Part shown: piece by piece, positions 30,976 to 43,800 of the stretch
How positions within the stretch are numbered: the first letter of the stretch is position 1
Layout: each line of letters begins with the position of its first letter
NCBI GenBank assembly: GCA_018806915.1
Contig: JAGKQI010000098.1
Span: 2,356,001 to 2,420,000 of the forward strand
Reading direction: 5' to 3'
Source: Phytophthora colocasiae
Taxonomy: Eukaryota; Oomycota; Peronosporomycetes; Peronosporales; Peronosporaceae
DNA: 64,000 nucleotides
The notes under the pieces: generated by a model
Databases searched by the model: none
Told to the model about the DNA's origin: nothing
What the model saw: the letters and a program-made list of their open reading frames with translations, nothing else
Translations under genes and position numbers: made by a program

Positions 30976-32583
30976 ATGGCCCCAGCTGACGTCCTCGTGG
31001 CCTCGCCTGTCAATGGGATGGTCGGGCTCGAGATGTGCTCGGCCACTCCGCCAGACACCTGCAAGTCCCCACATACGCCTCGCCTACTCCAACGCGCTGG
31101 TATGCTCGCACTGGAGCAAATTGTTACAGACGGGACGGACGCCAACACAACACAACACGAAGCTGCAGCGGAGACGTTGGCCACGCCGCCAATGAATGCT
31201 GCCAAGCGCAAACGACAGTCGCCCACGACGTCCGGTAAGCAGTAGATGCACTTGATCTATATGGTAGAACGGGATGGAATACTCATTGAGTGAGGTATAC
31301 TGATCACAGCAGGGACTTTAGACAGTGAAGGTCCTGAAACCAGTCCGGATGAGCTAGAAGACTCGCAACCGTCACAGCCAATGCCGGAGGAGGAAGAGGT
31401 GAAACCCCCCACACCGATTAAGAGGTTTATACTCAAGAACAGAGAACGCAAGCGACGCAAAGTGAACGTCATTGAGACGGCACTCACGCGGTTCCATGAA
31501 GAAGAGACCAAGACCCCTCGCTGTGTGGAGTTCACGACCATTTGCCATCCGAAAGGCGACAACAGGAATAGAAATAGGAGACGGGAGGCTGCCAAGATGC
31601 GTGTGAAGGTCGGTGTGTCGCTTGCACAAGGTGCACGACCGTACATGGAAGATCGCTACTCGGTGGTAGAGCATCTGCTTGATCAGGAAGAGGATGCTGA
31701 ATCATCACCGAGCTTGCTGGCGGTGTACGATGGTCACAACGGTGCGTATGCTTCGGAGTATGCGCGTCGTCGTTTCAAAGACCTGCTGAGTGAAAACGCT
31801 GAGTTGATGGAGATCAGTCGACGCGCGCAGCAGTTGGAACTGACCGACGACGACGTAGAGGCAATCCGAGAGATGTTGGTCGAGGTCTTTGCAACGGTGG
31901 ACGCCGAGATCCTGCAACGCACCGTCATTTTGAACAAGCGTGACGGCTCGACGGTGTTGCTTGGGCTATTGGTGGGCGGTAAGCTGTTCATTGCGAACCT
32001 TGGTGACTCGCGCGGTGTGTTGGCCCAGGCAGACGAAAGCAGTGAGGATGAGGATGAAGATGAGGAAAAGGATTCTGGTGCTGAGCGTCTCTCCGTAGAT
32101 CACAAGCCTGACCTGAAGGAGGAGACCGAACGTGTTGAAGAAGCAGGTGGAAAAGTTATCTTTTCTGGGTGCTGGCGGGTAGCACACGACCAGATTCCTC
32201 TGCGTCTGGCCATCAGCCGATCTCTAGGTGACCACCCACTCAAGACTAATTTGCCGGCTTCATGCTCAGCTCCTCTTGTGTCGGTAGTTCCTGATGTTCA
32301 TGTTCTCAATGTGGAAGCGTCGGGCGAGTATGTGGTATTTGCCAGCGATGGTCTCTGGGACCGATTGAGTGATGACGACGCTGCTAAGATTGTACGTGCC
32401 AAGGTGGCTGAGTATCACTGGTCAGAAGAACCTACGAGCTCAGAGGATGTGACGAAAGAGGCATTGCAGTTCGCTGCGAATGCACTTGTGGAGACTGCCT
32501 TGTTGAAGCGCAGTATGGACAACATCACAGCCATGGTCATGTCATTCTCTGAACTGCCTACTGAAGAGGACACCGACGCATAA
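30976..32583 (+). CDS. PP2C-type protein phosphatase
   Basis: Two exons, 30976-31234 and 31310-32583 (510 residues); the upstream frame is open to an ATG at 30769. The disordered N-terminus is Pro/Ser-rich with KRKRQS. The phosphatase shows GARPYMEDRY, LAVYDGHNG (metal-binding Asp-Gly), GKLFIANLGDSRGVL, AISRSLGD, YVVFASDGLWDRLSD and SMDNITAMVM, the standard PP2C motif order. An acidic insert (SSEDEDEDEEKDSG) follows the GDSR motif. The 75-nt intron ends CAGCAG, so two acceptors 3 nt apart are possible. A Mn/Mg-dependent Ser/Thr phosphatase; substrate unknown. Confidence 0.88.
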
Positions 32584-32743
32584 GCACATCCCAGAAAATA
32601 ACAAGAAACACCATCTTCGCTAGTCAGAGCTGACTTGCCAAGATATAATAGAGAATCTAACTCCATATTGTACGGTGACTGAGTAGTTTTCATCCCTAGC
32701 TTCTCCTCTATCTAAACATTGTAAAACTAGTAAACATTATCCA

Positions 32744-34540
32744 TCAAACAACAGCATGAATCGTGCCTTTCAGATCACCTTCATCAGTTGGAGAGCAATC
32801 ATCGACCGTGTGATCTTCTCGAATAGTGCCCGAGTGTTCATCGTCATCGTCTTCTGCCTCCTTTTGTTCGTCCTTCGCTGCATCACCATGGGCAGGCGAG
32901 CTGAAGTCCAGTTCATCCACTATTTCCTGGGGATCCGTCGCTGGGATCAGGAAGAGGAAAAAGATGGGAACCACCTTCAACACGCTGCGCAGGACAATGG
33001 CAAGCCACAACATATCGTACTCGTCCTTAGCGATACCCAGCCAGGCACACACGAGGGCACCCCAGAACTCGCTCACGCTGCGAGAGAAGTTGGAAATTGA
33101 CATCAGCAACGCAAACAGCGTGCCCTCGATACCCTTTGGGCAAAGTTTGGCACAGAGAACCATAACTGGCATTGTCTTGAGGCGGCTGATGACGTCCGCG
33201 ATAACTGCATCTCCCAATACAAATGCCTTGTCGGGAATACCCATATCCAAGTTCGCACGCGTGACCAGCACAATATCCAACAGCGACACCATAGCCAAAC
33301 TGAGCTGAGCGAGGAAGAAGATACGGCGGAACGACATGTCCTTGAAGCACGCGTTGTACAACATCGTGCCTGCCATGAGGAAAATGAACCCAAAGGCAGA
33401 AACAGTTCCTAAAAACTCGGGAGTGAACTGCAGCACGTCGGTAGAGAAGTAGAAGAAGACCTGCGAGTACCCTGGGCTGATAGCACCAGACAAGAACACC
33501 CACAATGCGCACATCCAAATGACAGGCGTGCAAATTGCACCTTTCAGCTGTCGCAACTGCCTCTTCGCCGAAGTTTTCCAGTGACGTTTGCTCACCGTCG
33601 TCTTCGTTTCATGCATGAACGTAGAGAAGATCAAGATCGTAAGTGGTCCAATAGCTGCGCAGCAGAATACGCCTCTCACTCCCAAATTGTGCGTCGCTGG
33701 TCCGGACAGGAAGGATCCAAGCACACCTCCCACAGACATGGAGACCCACGAAACTGACTGCAGGTCGTTAGCTCCGTACTTTGGATCCAACCTCGACATC
33801 TCCACGACTCTTGCATCAATCACCACGTCGATCACCGCCGTCGACAAGCTATTGAGCATTAGCACTAACACCGCTCCAAACGGGGTTGTAATCAGATCCG
33901 GCACTGCCAATGTCAACGTAGATATCGTGCCTAAAGCACCACATAGCATCATGTACGACTTGCGGTGATATCCAAACAGTGGCAAACTATCGGAGATAAT
34001 GCCGTACAGCGGTTTGATGCCCCACGGCACCATCATGACGGTCAATAGTGACTGAGATTCAGCCGGCTGCAGCTGAAGATTGTCCTTGAAGAAATAGTTC
34101 ACTGCCAACGAACTGAAGCTCATAAAGCCTTGTACAGCGTACACCGTGCTCACTAGCAGCAGGAACGACGTGCCAAACGTCTGTCGTAGTCGTCGAACCC
34201 AGTTACGAAGCTGTTGCAGCCTGGAGATCCCATCGACGCTTTCGTCACTAACGTCACTAACACGATCATCATTGGCCTCACCGTTCTTGGCTACAAGTCG
34301 AGACGTAGATCGTTCATACAGACGGTTCTGTTCGAGTGGAGGCGACTGCGTCTTGGTCTTCTTGGTGGTTTTAACGGTAAATGTGTCAGAGGAACTGGCT
34401 GTGGACGCCGTAGACGGAGAGGACGGCGCCACAGACAGCGTTACGTCACGCTCGTCATCCTGCAGTGCATTCCCAGACGTAGGGACCTCCAGATTCAGAC
34501 GCGGCAGCCGCTTACGCGGGGAAACAATGGCCTCAGCCAT
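32744..34540 (-). CDS. folate-biopterin transporter (BT1) family protein
   Basis: 598 residues from Met at 34540 (MAEAIVSPRKRLPRLNLEVP); the frame extends 58 codons further upstream into repeat sequence. A cytosolic N-terminus of about 115 residues is followed by roughly 12 membrane segments. Family signatures: VQGFMSFSSLAVNYFFKDNLQ, VMMVPWGIKPLYGIISDSLPLFGYHRKSYM, VIDVVIDARVVEMSR and KTMPVMVLCAKLCPKGIEGTLFALLMS. The C-terminal tail is acidic and cytosolic. BT1 transporters move folates and pterins and are expanded in oomycetes; the substrate here is unknown. A 41-bp inverted repeat begins only 34 bp upstream of the start codon. Confidence 0.85.
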   Translation of the reverse strand: MAEAIVSPRKRLPRLNLEVPTSGNALQDDERDVTLSVAPSSPSTASTASSSDTFTVKTTKKTKTQSPPLEQNRLYERSTSRLVAKNGEANDDRVSDVSDESVDGISRLQQLRNWVRRLRQTFGTSFLLLVSTVYAVQGFMSFSSLAVNYFFKDNLQLQPAESQSLLTVMMVPWGIKPLYGIISDSLPLFGYHRKSYMMLCGALGTISTLTLAVPDLITTPFGAVLVLMLNSLSTAVIDVVIDARVVEMSRLDPKYGANDLQSVSWVSMSVGGVLGSFLSGPATHNLGVRGVFCCAAIGPLTILIFSTFMHETKTTVSKRHWKTSAKRQLRQLKGAICTPVIWMCALWVFLSGAISPGYSQVFFYFSTDVLQFTPEFLGTVSAFGFIFLMAGTMLYNACFKDMSFRRIFFLAQLSLAMVSLLDIVLVTRANLDMGIPDKAFVLGDAVIADVISRLKTMPVMVLCAKLCPKGIEGTLFALLMSISNFSRSVSEFWGALVCAWLGIAKDEYDMLWLAIVLRSVLKVVPIFFLFLIPATDPQEIVDELDFSSPAHGDAAKDEQKEAEDDDDEHSGTIREDHTVDDCSPTDEGDLKGTIHAVV

Positions 34541-34574
34541 CAGACACAGTAAGGAGCTGCCTGGTGTCGCGTGT

Positions 34575-35100
34575 GGCACATACATAATAAAGGCCCGCAT
34601 GTATACAGACTGTATACATACATCCGGATTCGAACCTATAGGATCATGTCGGACATGTTGTTGAAGTCGTACGTGACGGAGGTGCAGAGCGGGCCGAACA
34701 AGGACCTCCTTCACACCCTCGAGAACAACTGATACTTAGCCGTGATGGGATACAGCCATCAGTGGGTTAACCACTCTAAGAATTTTGTAGACCCCTCCAC
34801 CGGCGCCCATAAAGATAAAGGCACGCCTGAAAAGTGAGCGGGGCATGCGGAAGAGCGTCGTCCCCCAGACCTCGATGAATGCCTGTGGCGATCTTGGTAC
34901 TTCAATCAAACCAAGACGCCACAGGCAAGCCAGTACTTCCATGGGCTAGTGCTGGGAATTCGGCGCAAGTATCTGTTGTGATGTATACTTAGCTGTATAG
35001 GGTAATCTACTACAGTACATGTACAGTAGCAGGGTTTGCTGTGCATCCGGATACCCTCAATACAGTCTGTATACATGCGGGCCTTTATTATGTATGTGCC
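34575..35100. mobile_element. 526-bp element with perfect 41-bp inverted repeats
   Basis: Arms 34575-34615 and 35060-35100 are perfectly complementary and start GGCACATACATAATAAAGGC. No clear target duplication. The inside holds two short convergent ORFs: plus strand 34646-34732 (MSDMLLKSYVTEVQ..., 28 residues) and minus strand 34736-34942 (68 residues, with FRMPRSLFRRAFIFMGAGGG). The stops are 3 bp apart. Neither is recognised. This could be a non-autonomous transposon that captured gene pieces, sitting in the promoter of the BT1 gene. Confidence 0.6.
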
Positions 35101-35352
35101 CGACGTGTCAAATGCTGAAGCTTTGTGGTATATTTTCTGTTAAACCTCTTGTAATACATATCCTTCAATAATAGTTGAATCAATATGATATTTCTTTTAC
35201 ATCCATCTAAAACTATTCGCTCTAATAATACATATTTGTGTATAATACGTATCATTTGAGCGTTGCAGTTAAAAACGGCATACTATATCTGTCTTTTGAA
35301 TCATTTGACGCGGGAAGGCGACGTCTCGAGCTGAGACTTTGCTGGTCGCTTC

Positions 35353-38300
35353 ATGGTGCAGACGCTGGTGCTGCGCGCCACGCAGGACGGCGTCATCTGG
35401 CCGCGTCGGCCTTTAGTCAGCAGTAAAGGCCTGCTCTCATGTGTACAGAACCTGCCCTTGAGCTCGTACGACAAGCGACCCACGACCTTCCGCGCTGTGG
35501 CCTTCAACTGTTCGGGCGAACTGCTGGCCGCAACGGACGAGCGTGGCCACGTCTTCGTCTTCTACGTCACGAGTAATCGCTACTCTCTCGTACAGCACCT
35601 GGGCGTCCCTACTATCAGTTGCTGCTTCAGTCCACAGCGCAAGACGGAGCTGCTCGTGACTTGCGAGGACGAGACTGTGCGCTGCATTGATGTTCAGTCG
35701 CAGACGCTCATTAGTACACTACGAGGCCATCGACTGCCTGCTCGTTGTGCATCTTTCCAGAAGTCGGGAGAATTGGCGCTAACAGCTTCGCCGGACGCAG
35801 TGATTCTATGGGATACCAAGGACTGGTCGAGGTATCGAGTACTCAATGCTGGTCCTGGGGTCGAAGAAGCTATGTTCGTTGCACGAGGAGACCTGGTGGC
35901 TGTGTGCTTTCAAGATGACACTATCATGATGTGGGAGCTAGAGTCGCTAGCATTGAGATACAGATTCTGTCTACCCGAGAAGGAGCAGTCTCCTGGTCTG
36001 CAGAAAATTGCGGTTTCAGATGACCATCAAGTGCTGGTGGCCAGGTGAGGACTGAGACTTATTAGGAGTCTGTTGTTTTTGCTGATTGCCTTGTATTTGT
36101 ACTGGATAGTGGTCGAGCGCCTTTTATTTACGTGTGGGAATTCGAGTCGCAGACGATCATTCGGATAATTGAGCTTCCTCCGCCGATCAAGCAAGTCATC
36201 ACTGTAAGTAGAGATTATATGTTGGTAATTGGTATTGATTCTGACACAATTGCTTTACAGCATGCGTTCCTGCCTGGACATAGCACAATGATCAGCATCT
36301 TAGGTGATGATGGAGGGATCTTTTTTCTTGACGTTGCTTCGAAGAACCCCCAGATCAAGTTAGAGATCTCCAACCGCGGCCGTACTATTTCTGCTTTTGA
36401 CATCGAGTGTCATGCTCGCTATCTAGCAGCATCGACAAGGTACGTGTTACTCATTGATGTGCAGTCAGTTAACGTGTTCTAATTGATGCTGGACGTAGTG
36501 ATGGTTTCCTGCTTTTATACGATATGGAAATTGCACGAGAAACAGCAGATCGTGCTCAAGAACGGCGGAGAAAAGAGGGCTTGGTGGAGCTAGGAGAGCA
36601 TGCTCACTTACGTACGCGATCTGGATTAGCTTTCTCCGACGATAATGATCCTGCGGAAGACTCCAGCGAAGTTCACACTAACCAACCTGATCAAAATCGC
36701 CCAGTCCCGTCCAAGCTTATTGCCAGCTTATTCGGAGCAAAACACCCGAGACGTACCAAGCAAACACCAGGTGGTGCGACAATAGTACAAACTGAGCCAC
36801 CGCGCATGCGACCTGCAAGTGCTACGCGTGCTCGTGTTCGGGCGACCGGAGGTTCCTTCAACGTGCCAACTAACGAAGTGCAGGGCCGTGAGTCTCCAAC
36901 ACTACGGGAGAAAGTCCGTACTCGACGTATGAGTCCTTTAAATCGCCCACCAACCCAACTGACAGCTCAAGAAATTGAAGTGAATCGCAAGCGCCTTGTC
37001 GGCAGCTTGAAGTGCAATGGCATGTATCCCAAGAAATACCGTGTTCTCGTCTGGCGATTCCTGCTACGCCTACCCAAGAACGAAGAGGCTTTCCGATCAC
37101 TGGTGGCAAAAGGCAAACATCCCGTATTTGTCCGTCTGAAAGACCAGTATCCGTTACAAGATGGCCGCATCTTTCGACGTCTCCATCGTATTCTTTCAGC
37201 AGTTGTTTATTGGTGCCCTGCTTTTGGTGAAGTCACCTACCTACCTGCTGTGGTATACCCATTCGTCAAAATCTTCCGAGAGAACGATCTTGCTGCGTTC
37301 GAAGCAAGCGTCAGCGTTTTACTTCACTGGTGTGGCGATTTCCTCATCAGTCTGCCGTACCCGCCTGTATTTGCCATGAGTGCGATTGAAAATAATTTAG
37401 CTGGACGGGACCCTCAGCTGTACGATCACTTTACACGCTACAAAGTTACATCAGAAGCGTTCGCTTGGAGTTTGCTCAAGACTGTCTTCACAGAAGTGCT
37501 CAGTGAAGACGAATGGATGTGTCTGTGGGACCATTTCTTTACATTTTCGGACACACCTCAACTGCTCTACGTGGCTGTGTTGGCATATCTATCCTACTAC
37601 CGAACTGCTCTACTTGCAGCCTGCGACCGTTTTTCGATCGAGCAGTTCTTCCATCAGCAAAACGCCATTGACATACAAAAGTTCGTCCAGTTGATGATGA
37701 ACTTTCGTGAAAAACTGGATCTCAGTGAATTTTCAGCGATTGAAGACCCAGCGACTACAGACAGTAGTTCTCCTGATCACGGGCCATATTGGCCACTGTC
37801 GAGAGGACAATACCCCGCTTTTGCTCACTACCCAAGGTTTGTAGTCGACTTCCAGATCAGCGTAAGTAACTGTTTTGGTTTAATGCTAGTAATCCCGAGC
37901 TCACCATGTTGTCCAACGATGTCAGGAACGGAATAGGATCGCTTTGGAGGAGGCAGAGCTATCTCATAAGCAGAAACTTCTTGATAAAATTGGAGAGGAA
38001 TCTGTCAAGCTCAAGGCAGAGCATGAAAAATGGATGAAGGAGAGGAGATTTGTTTTGGAAGCTGAAGAGCGCAGACGGAAAGAGGCTATTGCTGCTGAAA
38101 AAGAGCGGATACTACAGCTTAAAACAATCGACTACGAGACTCGAAAGCGAAGACTCCAACATCTTAGCAATATGGAGACGTCTGCCCATGAAACGCTGGA
38201 GGAGGCGTCTAAACAGCTTCAGACAGAGTATCAGCGTCTGGAAAGCACGCTTGTGATGCAGAAAGAGCGTATGGAGTTTGAAATCTCGTCACGCAAGCAA

Positions 38301-40037
38301 GAAGAAGATTTACAGCGAGTGGAATCTGAGACGCACAACCGTGTGCAAGGGATTCACAAGCAGCGTGAAATGGAAGAGAGGTTGGCACGTCTCCGTGCTG
38401 AATTTGAGACTCGAGTAAAGCAGCAAGAGCTACAGGATATGCTAAAGTTCGAGAGCTGGAAGAGGGAAGATGAACAGCAAGCGCGCAAGGCGAAGGCAAA
38501 GTTGCGTCGGCGCGAGGAGCTCGCACTACTGAGCCAGGAGAGGCGTGTTCGCCAGGAACTGGAGAACAAGCTGCTGGATCAGCAGCTTGCAAAAGACAAG
38601 GAGTTGCTTGAAGTGGAAACTGCACGACACGCTCGCCGAAAGGAAGAGGAAGAACACGAGAAGCTGGGTGACGAGGTGAATACTCGCGCCGAGGATCATT
38701 TTGTCGTTCGAGAGCATTCCAACGCTCGTGCTCAAAAGACAGTGAATAAAGACAATCTACATCACAAGAGAGAGCCCGCCCGTCAAGAAGCATCGCCCCG
38801 TGTAAATGACCTTCAAGGACGTGGCAATGCTCGACGCAATCGACGTACTGATGATGAGAGCTTCGAATTGAACAGTGAAGAAGACCGTAGGCGATGGAAT
38901 ATCCCGATTACCGGTGGCGGTGACATTTCCGATAACGACAGCGAGGGACGACAGTCTCCTCCGCGCTCTCCAGACTTCGCGTCCAATAAATTTACCACTT
39001 CGCAAGGACCCCTTAGCAGTGAAAGCAGCATGAGCTTTGCTAGTGCGTCCATCAGGAGAACGATGGCCGAAATGAGCTTATTGGAAAAGGCGTTGGGCAA
39101 TGTCAGCAGCAGTGCCAACAGTAGCCGTAACAGTGACCGGAGTGTGGAGGGAGACACTACCGGGAGGGATGAATCAGCTCACAACGAAGCCAGTCCTGCC
39201 CACAGCAACCGATCAAGACAATTTGTTGGAGATTTCGGAAGGCAAGATGAAACAGGAAGCCACGACCTGGACATGGCGAAATTCAGTACCCCACAGACCG
39301 ACAAGCAACGTTCCCCTCAGATTGTTCACGAGCGCTTAAAGGATGACAACGAAGACTTTCGTACCCCGCAACCAATGCGCAAGTTTTCACGTGCCGAAGA
39401 TGAAAACACACGCACACCACTAGCTCCTCACGAGTTACCAGTATCTCAAGACGAGGACATACCCACACGAGAACTCCGACGAAAGCTCTCACTTGAGAGT
39501 GACGCTGCTCGCAATGTTTCACAGTTTCTTGATGAAGATTTCTCCACGCCTTCGCGTGCCCAATGTCTTTCACTGGCATCGGATGAAAGCGTATCGTCAC
39601 CTCAACCTGTACAGAACTACTCAGAGGAGAAGAGAGAACTCCTGGCTACACCCCTAGACGACGCTCAAACATATCAAAAGCTTGAACATGCGAATGTTGA
39701 GCCGTATGTAGCTGAGCCTCCTGTTGAGAACAAGGCTGGATCTGCATCCAAGTCCGCAGAGGTGTCGGACAGTGACTCAGACGACTACGGAGGCTCAACC
39801 GTAATGGACGCGTTGCAGCGGCCGATCGCCGAGCTCGAGAAGAAGCTGGGGATCCGCTTTGACGACTTCAGCGATGAAGAGAAGGACGATGAGAGTGTGG
39901 ACGAGTCCTTCGATGTTCGCCATGACAGCGACGAAGAGGATGAAACCATCGAGGACGACCGAGCGAAGTTGCTACAGCGTGCCAAGCGGTTGCTGGAGCT
40001 CTCGAGTTTCGACTCGGACAGTGACGATGACCTGTAA
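35353..40037 (+). CDS. TBC1D31-like WD40-TBC-coiled-coil protein
   Basis: Five exons: 35353-36044, 36110-36203, 36261-36439, 36499-37861, 37926-40037 (1479 residues). WD40 repeats fill the first about 370 residues (FRAVAFNCSGELLAATDERGHVFVF, LISTLRGHRLPARCASFQ). A TBC (Rab-GAP-like) domain lies at about residues 490-720 (KYRVLVWRFLLRLP, GRIFRRLHRILSAVVYWCP, LLHWCGDFLISLPYPP). Then come long Glu/Arg-rich coiled coils, a Ser-rich disordered region and an acidic end. This order matches human TBC1D31 (WDR67), a centriolar-satellite protein needed for cilia. The TBC part shows no clear dual catalytic finger (IxxDxxR/YxQ), so GAP activity is doubtful. Intron 2 is 57 nt, a multiple of three without stops. 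Confidence 0.85.
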
Positions 40038-40298
40038 TTATGTTTCAATGTAGAAGATTGGGGCTCCATATTGTAGAAGCCCCTCTTGTTCTGTTCTGCT
40101 ACTTTCACTTGGTCTCCGATCTACCATCAGCTGTCGACTAGCAAATCAAAAGTTGTCTCGCTTCAACTGCGATTAACGACAAGATCAGCAAGCCGTTTAT
40201 TTTGGCCAATAGGATATATAGACCTTCTATCTAGCATATGTAGAGTTATAATTGTGTTCTACTCGATTGAATGCTTTGTTGAGGCCTTGCTTTCATTA

Positions 40299-40499
40299 CA
40301 GATACCGCTGAGAAACTGGCGGATGCAATCATCAAATACATCGTCCAAAGCGATAGGAGTAACTTATCATTTTAAAGAGGGGTGATTTCTAATTTGATGT
40401 ACATACACATGGCACCTCTGAAAATCAGTTTTCTGTACGGAAATTATACACTCTCGCAGTTGGAATGTTGACGATCCGCCAGTTTCTCAGCGGTATCTG
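40299..40499. mobile_element. 201-bp MITE-like element, TA flanks
   Basis: Perfect inverted repeats cover 40297-40324 and 40474-40501 (CAGATACCGCTGAGAAACTG...), with TA at each outer end, as for Tc1/mariner-type MITEs. There is no coding capacity. It lies in the space between the TBC1D31-like and USP genes. Confidence 0.7.
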
Positions 40500-40867
40500 T
40501 ACTTCGAGGAAGCTGTTCGCCACATCGGAAGGCGGACACCAACATACAGCTCGACTCGCGTTGATGCATCGAAGAGCTCCCTATTGTCTTGTTGAAATGC
40601 GCTGTTTTTGCACAGGTATTAAATCCAGAGCTTCAATATTCCTTTTAACAGTTTCTGAATCTCCATTTACCAAAACAAGGTACGAATTGCCCTATTTATT
40701 TCCACAAATCGGGGGTCAGAGGGAGGGGGAAACCGAACGACAGCAAAAAGCTCGCACAATAGAAGAGACCGCACGCAGTACGCGACCGAGCCTCAACTCG
40801 CGACCATCACTCTTGCATTCCGCACTCGAGTGCACATTTCCCTCCGCCTTGCAGGGCTCCTCCCGTC

Positions 40868-43800
40868 ATGGAGAACTCGACGACGGAGCCGACTGGCACG
40901 CCCATTCTGCGCAAGACCTCGAGTCTGCCCGCCTACGACGTGGCTCTGCGTCGAGAGGGCGATGACAACAGCAGCGACGACGCCAGCAGCAGGCGCGTGG
41001 CGTCCATCAACGAGGAGGAAGACGTTGTGTCGCTCTCATCCGCCTCAGAACTCAGTCTGCGAGGGACGAACGCTGACGCGGCGGTCTCTGCATCCGCCCC
41101 TAGTGCACCCACGCCGCTAGAGGCCGCGATGTCCCCATCTCCGTCGTCTACCACATCCTCCACTGCTAATGATATGCCCGCTGCCATAACAGAGCGACAG
41201 GAGTCAACTGAAGGCACGGATACTGTTCCACAACTGCCCAAGGTCGGTAGCTCCCGAACAGTCCCCACATTGGAGAGATCCCATACTTCCAGTGAACTTA
41301 TCGGTCTTCGTACAAGGGAAAAGCAAACAACCGAGTCGGCTTACTCGAGTCCGTCGTCTGGATCTGCACCTTCTTTTGAGATTGAAAGCGTGACGTTGCC
41401 TACTGATGGAGTCACAGAGGCAGAAATCGATAAAACCACACATACTGTATTCTCGGTGGAGGTGAGACTTCAGGGAGGACTCCAGTGGCTCATCCGCAAA
41501 CGCTATTCAGATTTTAGAGAGCTCCATGATCGTCTGAAGAGAACCAGCTCCCCAGTGAAGCAATTGTACTTCCCTAAGCGCCATGTGTTCCGCAATCGTC
41601 ATCAAAGCGTCGTGGAGCAACGTCGTAGCGAGCTGGAGAAGTACATCAATGAGGTGCTGGACATTCGGCCGTTGATTCGCGTCCCGCTGTTTAACTTTTT
41701 GGAGGTATATGCACATATGGAATCGTACGAACGGAAGCTACAGAGACACAAGAAGGAGCTGGAGTCGGAGAGAATGAAAAATATGCTACCACCAGAGCTG
41801 CTGGAAGACTTCTCCGCAGCCTTCAAGCGACTGTGCTCGTCCAAATATTTATACCATGGAAATACGTCTGGTGGACACAAGCCAGAGGTGGAAAGTTCTC
41901 GCAGCTCGGCAGGTAGCTCGGCCCCGACTTCATCAGGAGCTCCTACAGGCCGACCCCCAACGTCACCAGTAAAGGAAACAACGACGACATCGTCAACCAG
42001 TGCTGGGGAGCCTTCGAAAGGAAGTACGACAGACGAACGCGGTAACCGTCACAGTATCATAATGCACACGGCAGGATCGCAGATCTGTATTAGCCGTGCT
42101 TCCTTCCGTAGGGATATTCTCGGTGTCTTCCCAGACATGCCATCAAGTTTCGCTATGCGGTTTATGAAAGCTGTTTCAGATCGTCAAGGATCGGACATTA
42201 ACATGGACGAATTCCTGCGCGCAGTGGCAATTTTACGATGTGGTACAATGGAGGACCAGCTCCAGTTCACCTTCAACATGTGCGATCTTGACCATGCAGG
42301 AAAAGTGCAGAGTACAGGGCTTAGCAACTTCTTGGTATCGCTTCATGGAAGGCATGTGCTGGATCGACCGGAATATCGTCGTTTGTTGAGCGAAGGTTTC
42401 GATCAGGGCCGAGTACGCATGAGCAGTGATGATTTTATCAAGATTGTTCCAGAACTAAAGGCGTACCATACCCTTGTGGATTGGATGGCCCCTTTTGCCG
42501 ATATTCTGTGTGAGACCGCTGATCCCCAGCTTTTGGAGTCACAAGAGGAATTTAACCCAGCTGTGCAGCAGAAGATTCTTGCCAACGAGACGCACTTTAA
42601 CGCGAAGGAGGTAGCTGTCCTGCAGGATGCTTTTAACAATTACCGTGCTTCCAGTGGTGGCGATGCTGTGGATGTGGACGCGCTTTCCAGTGACTTTCCG
42701 CTGGAAATGTCTGATGAACGCTTCTGCCGTGTGTTTGCCAGCTTTGGTTCGCGCGCCAACAGATCTGACATTGACGTGTTTAGCTTTGTTAGTGCCTTGT
42801 CGATCGCTTGCCGCGGCACCACCAAGGAGAAAGCAGAATTTGCGTTCAACCTTTTTGCGAGTGTTGAAGACGGCTCATATATGACGCGTGAAGACGTTTA
42901 TGGGATGCTCAGACTGGATATTACCCAGAACCCGGACCTGGAGAGTCAAATCACGGCGCTCATTGAGAAGAAACATCCAACATTGAATGCTACGAAGAGT
43001 TCATCATCTTCATCTTTGATTGAGAGCATGGGCCCAAGAACACCGTCGGTATCGGGCTCTGAATTGGGTATTTTCGTTGATGGAATCCTGAAGGGCTTCG
43101 GGAAGAGGCGAAGGGTTTGGGACGCGAGCTCGTCTTCAGCTCAGACGGAGTCCCTAACTCTAACGCTCGATGAATTTACGGCGTGGGCTGTCAAGCAGAA
43201 GTACGAAATGGCTACTTTGCGAATTATGCGTGAGGTAGCATTCATCGACCTTGGTTTAGTCCCAGCAACTAAGGAGGAGGAATTGCTAATTGCAACGGGG
43301 TGCTATACTCCGTACGAGCCCTCCACTTTGGTTGAGGACGACCGGTGGTACCTGCTTGAGCGCAAGTGGTACATTCACTGGTGCAGATATATCAAGATTC
43401 ACGTGAAGGAATCTCTTTTGCTCTCACCCCCTGTATCAAACCCTACCACTGCTGCAACCTCTACTCCTAGCACGTCGAAGGTGCAGGTCAATGGTGGTAG
43501 CACTGCCAGCAAGGACAACTACATGAAAAATCTCAAGGGGGAGATTGTTCGTCCGAAGTGCATTAATAACTACCCACTGCTTACAAGTGATCGCCGCGAC
43601 CGAATTCTGAAGACGTCCGATGACATTAAACTTGGGCGACACTATATCATTATTTGCGAGCAATTATGGATGGCACTTAAGTTATGGTACGGTGGCGGCC
43701 CTGAGATTCAGCGGACGGTTGTAGTTGCTTCCGATGGTGAACCGATGCTGGACATTTGGGAATCCGAAACGAAGAAAAAGCTGTCCAAGAAGAAGTCGAA

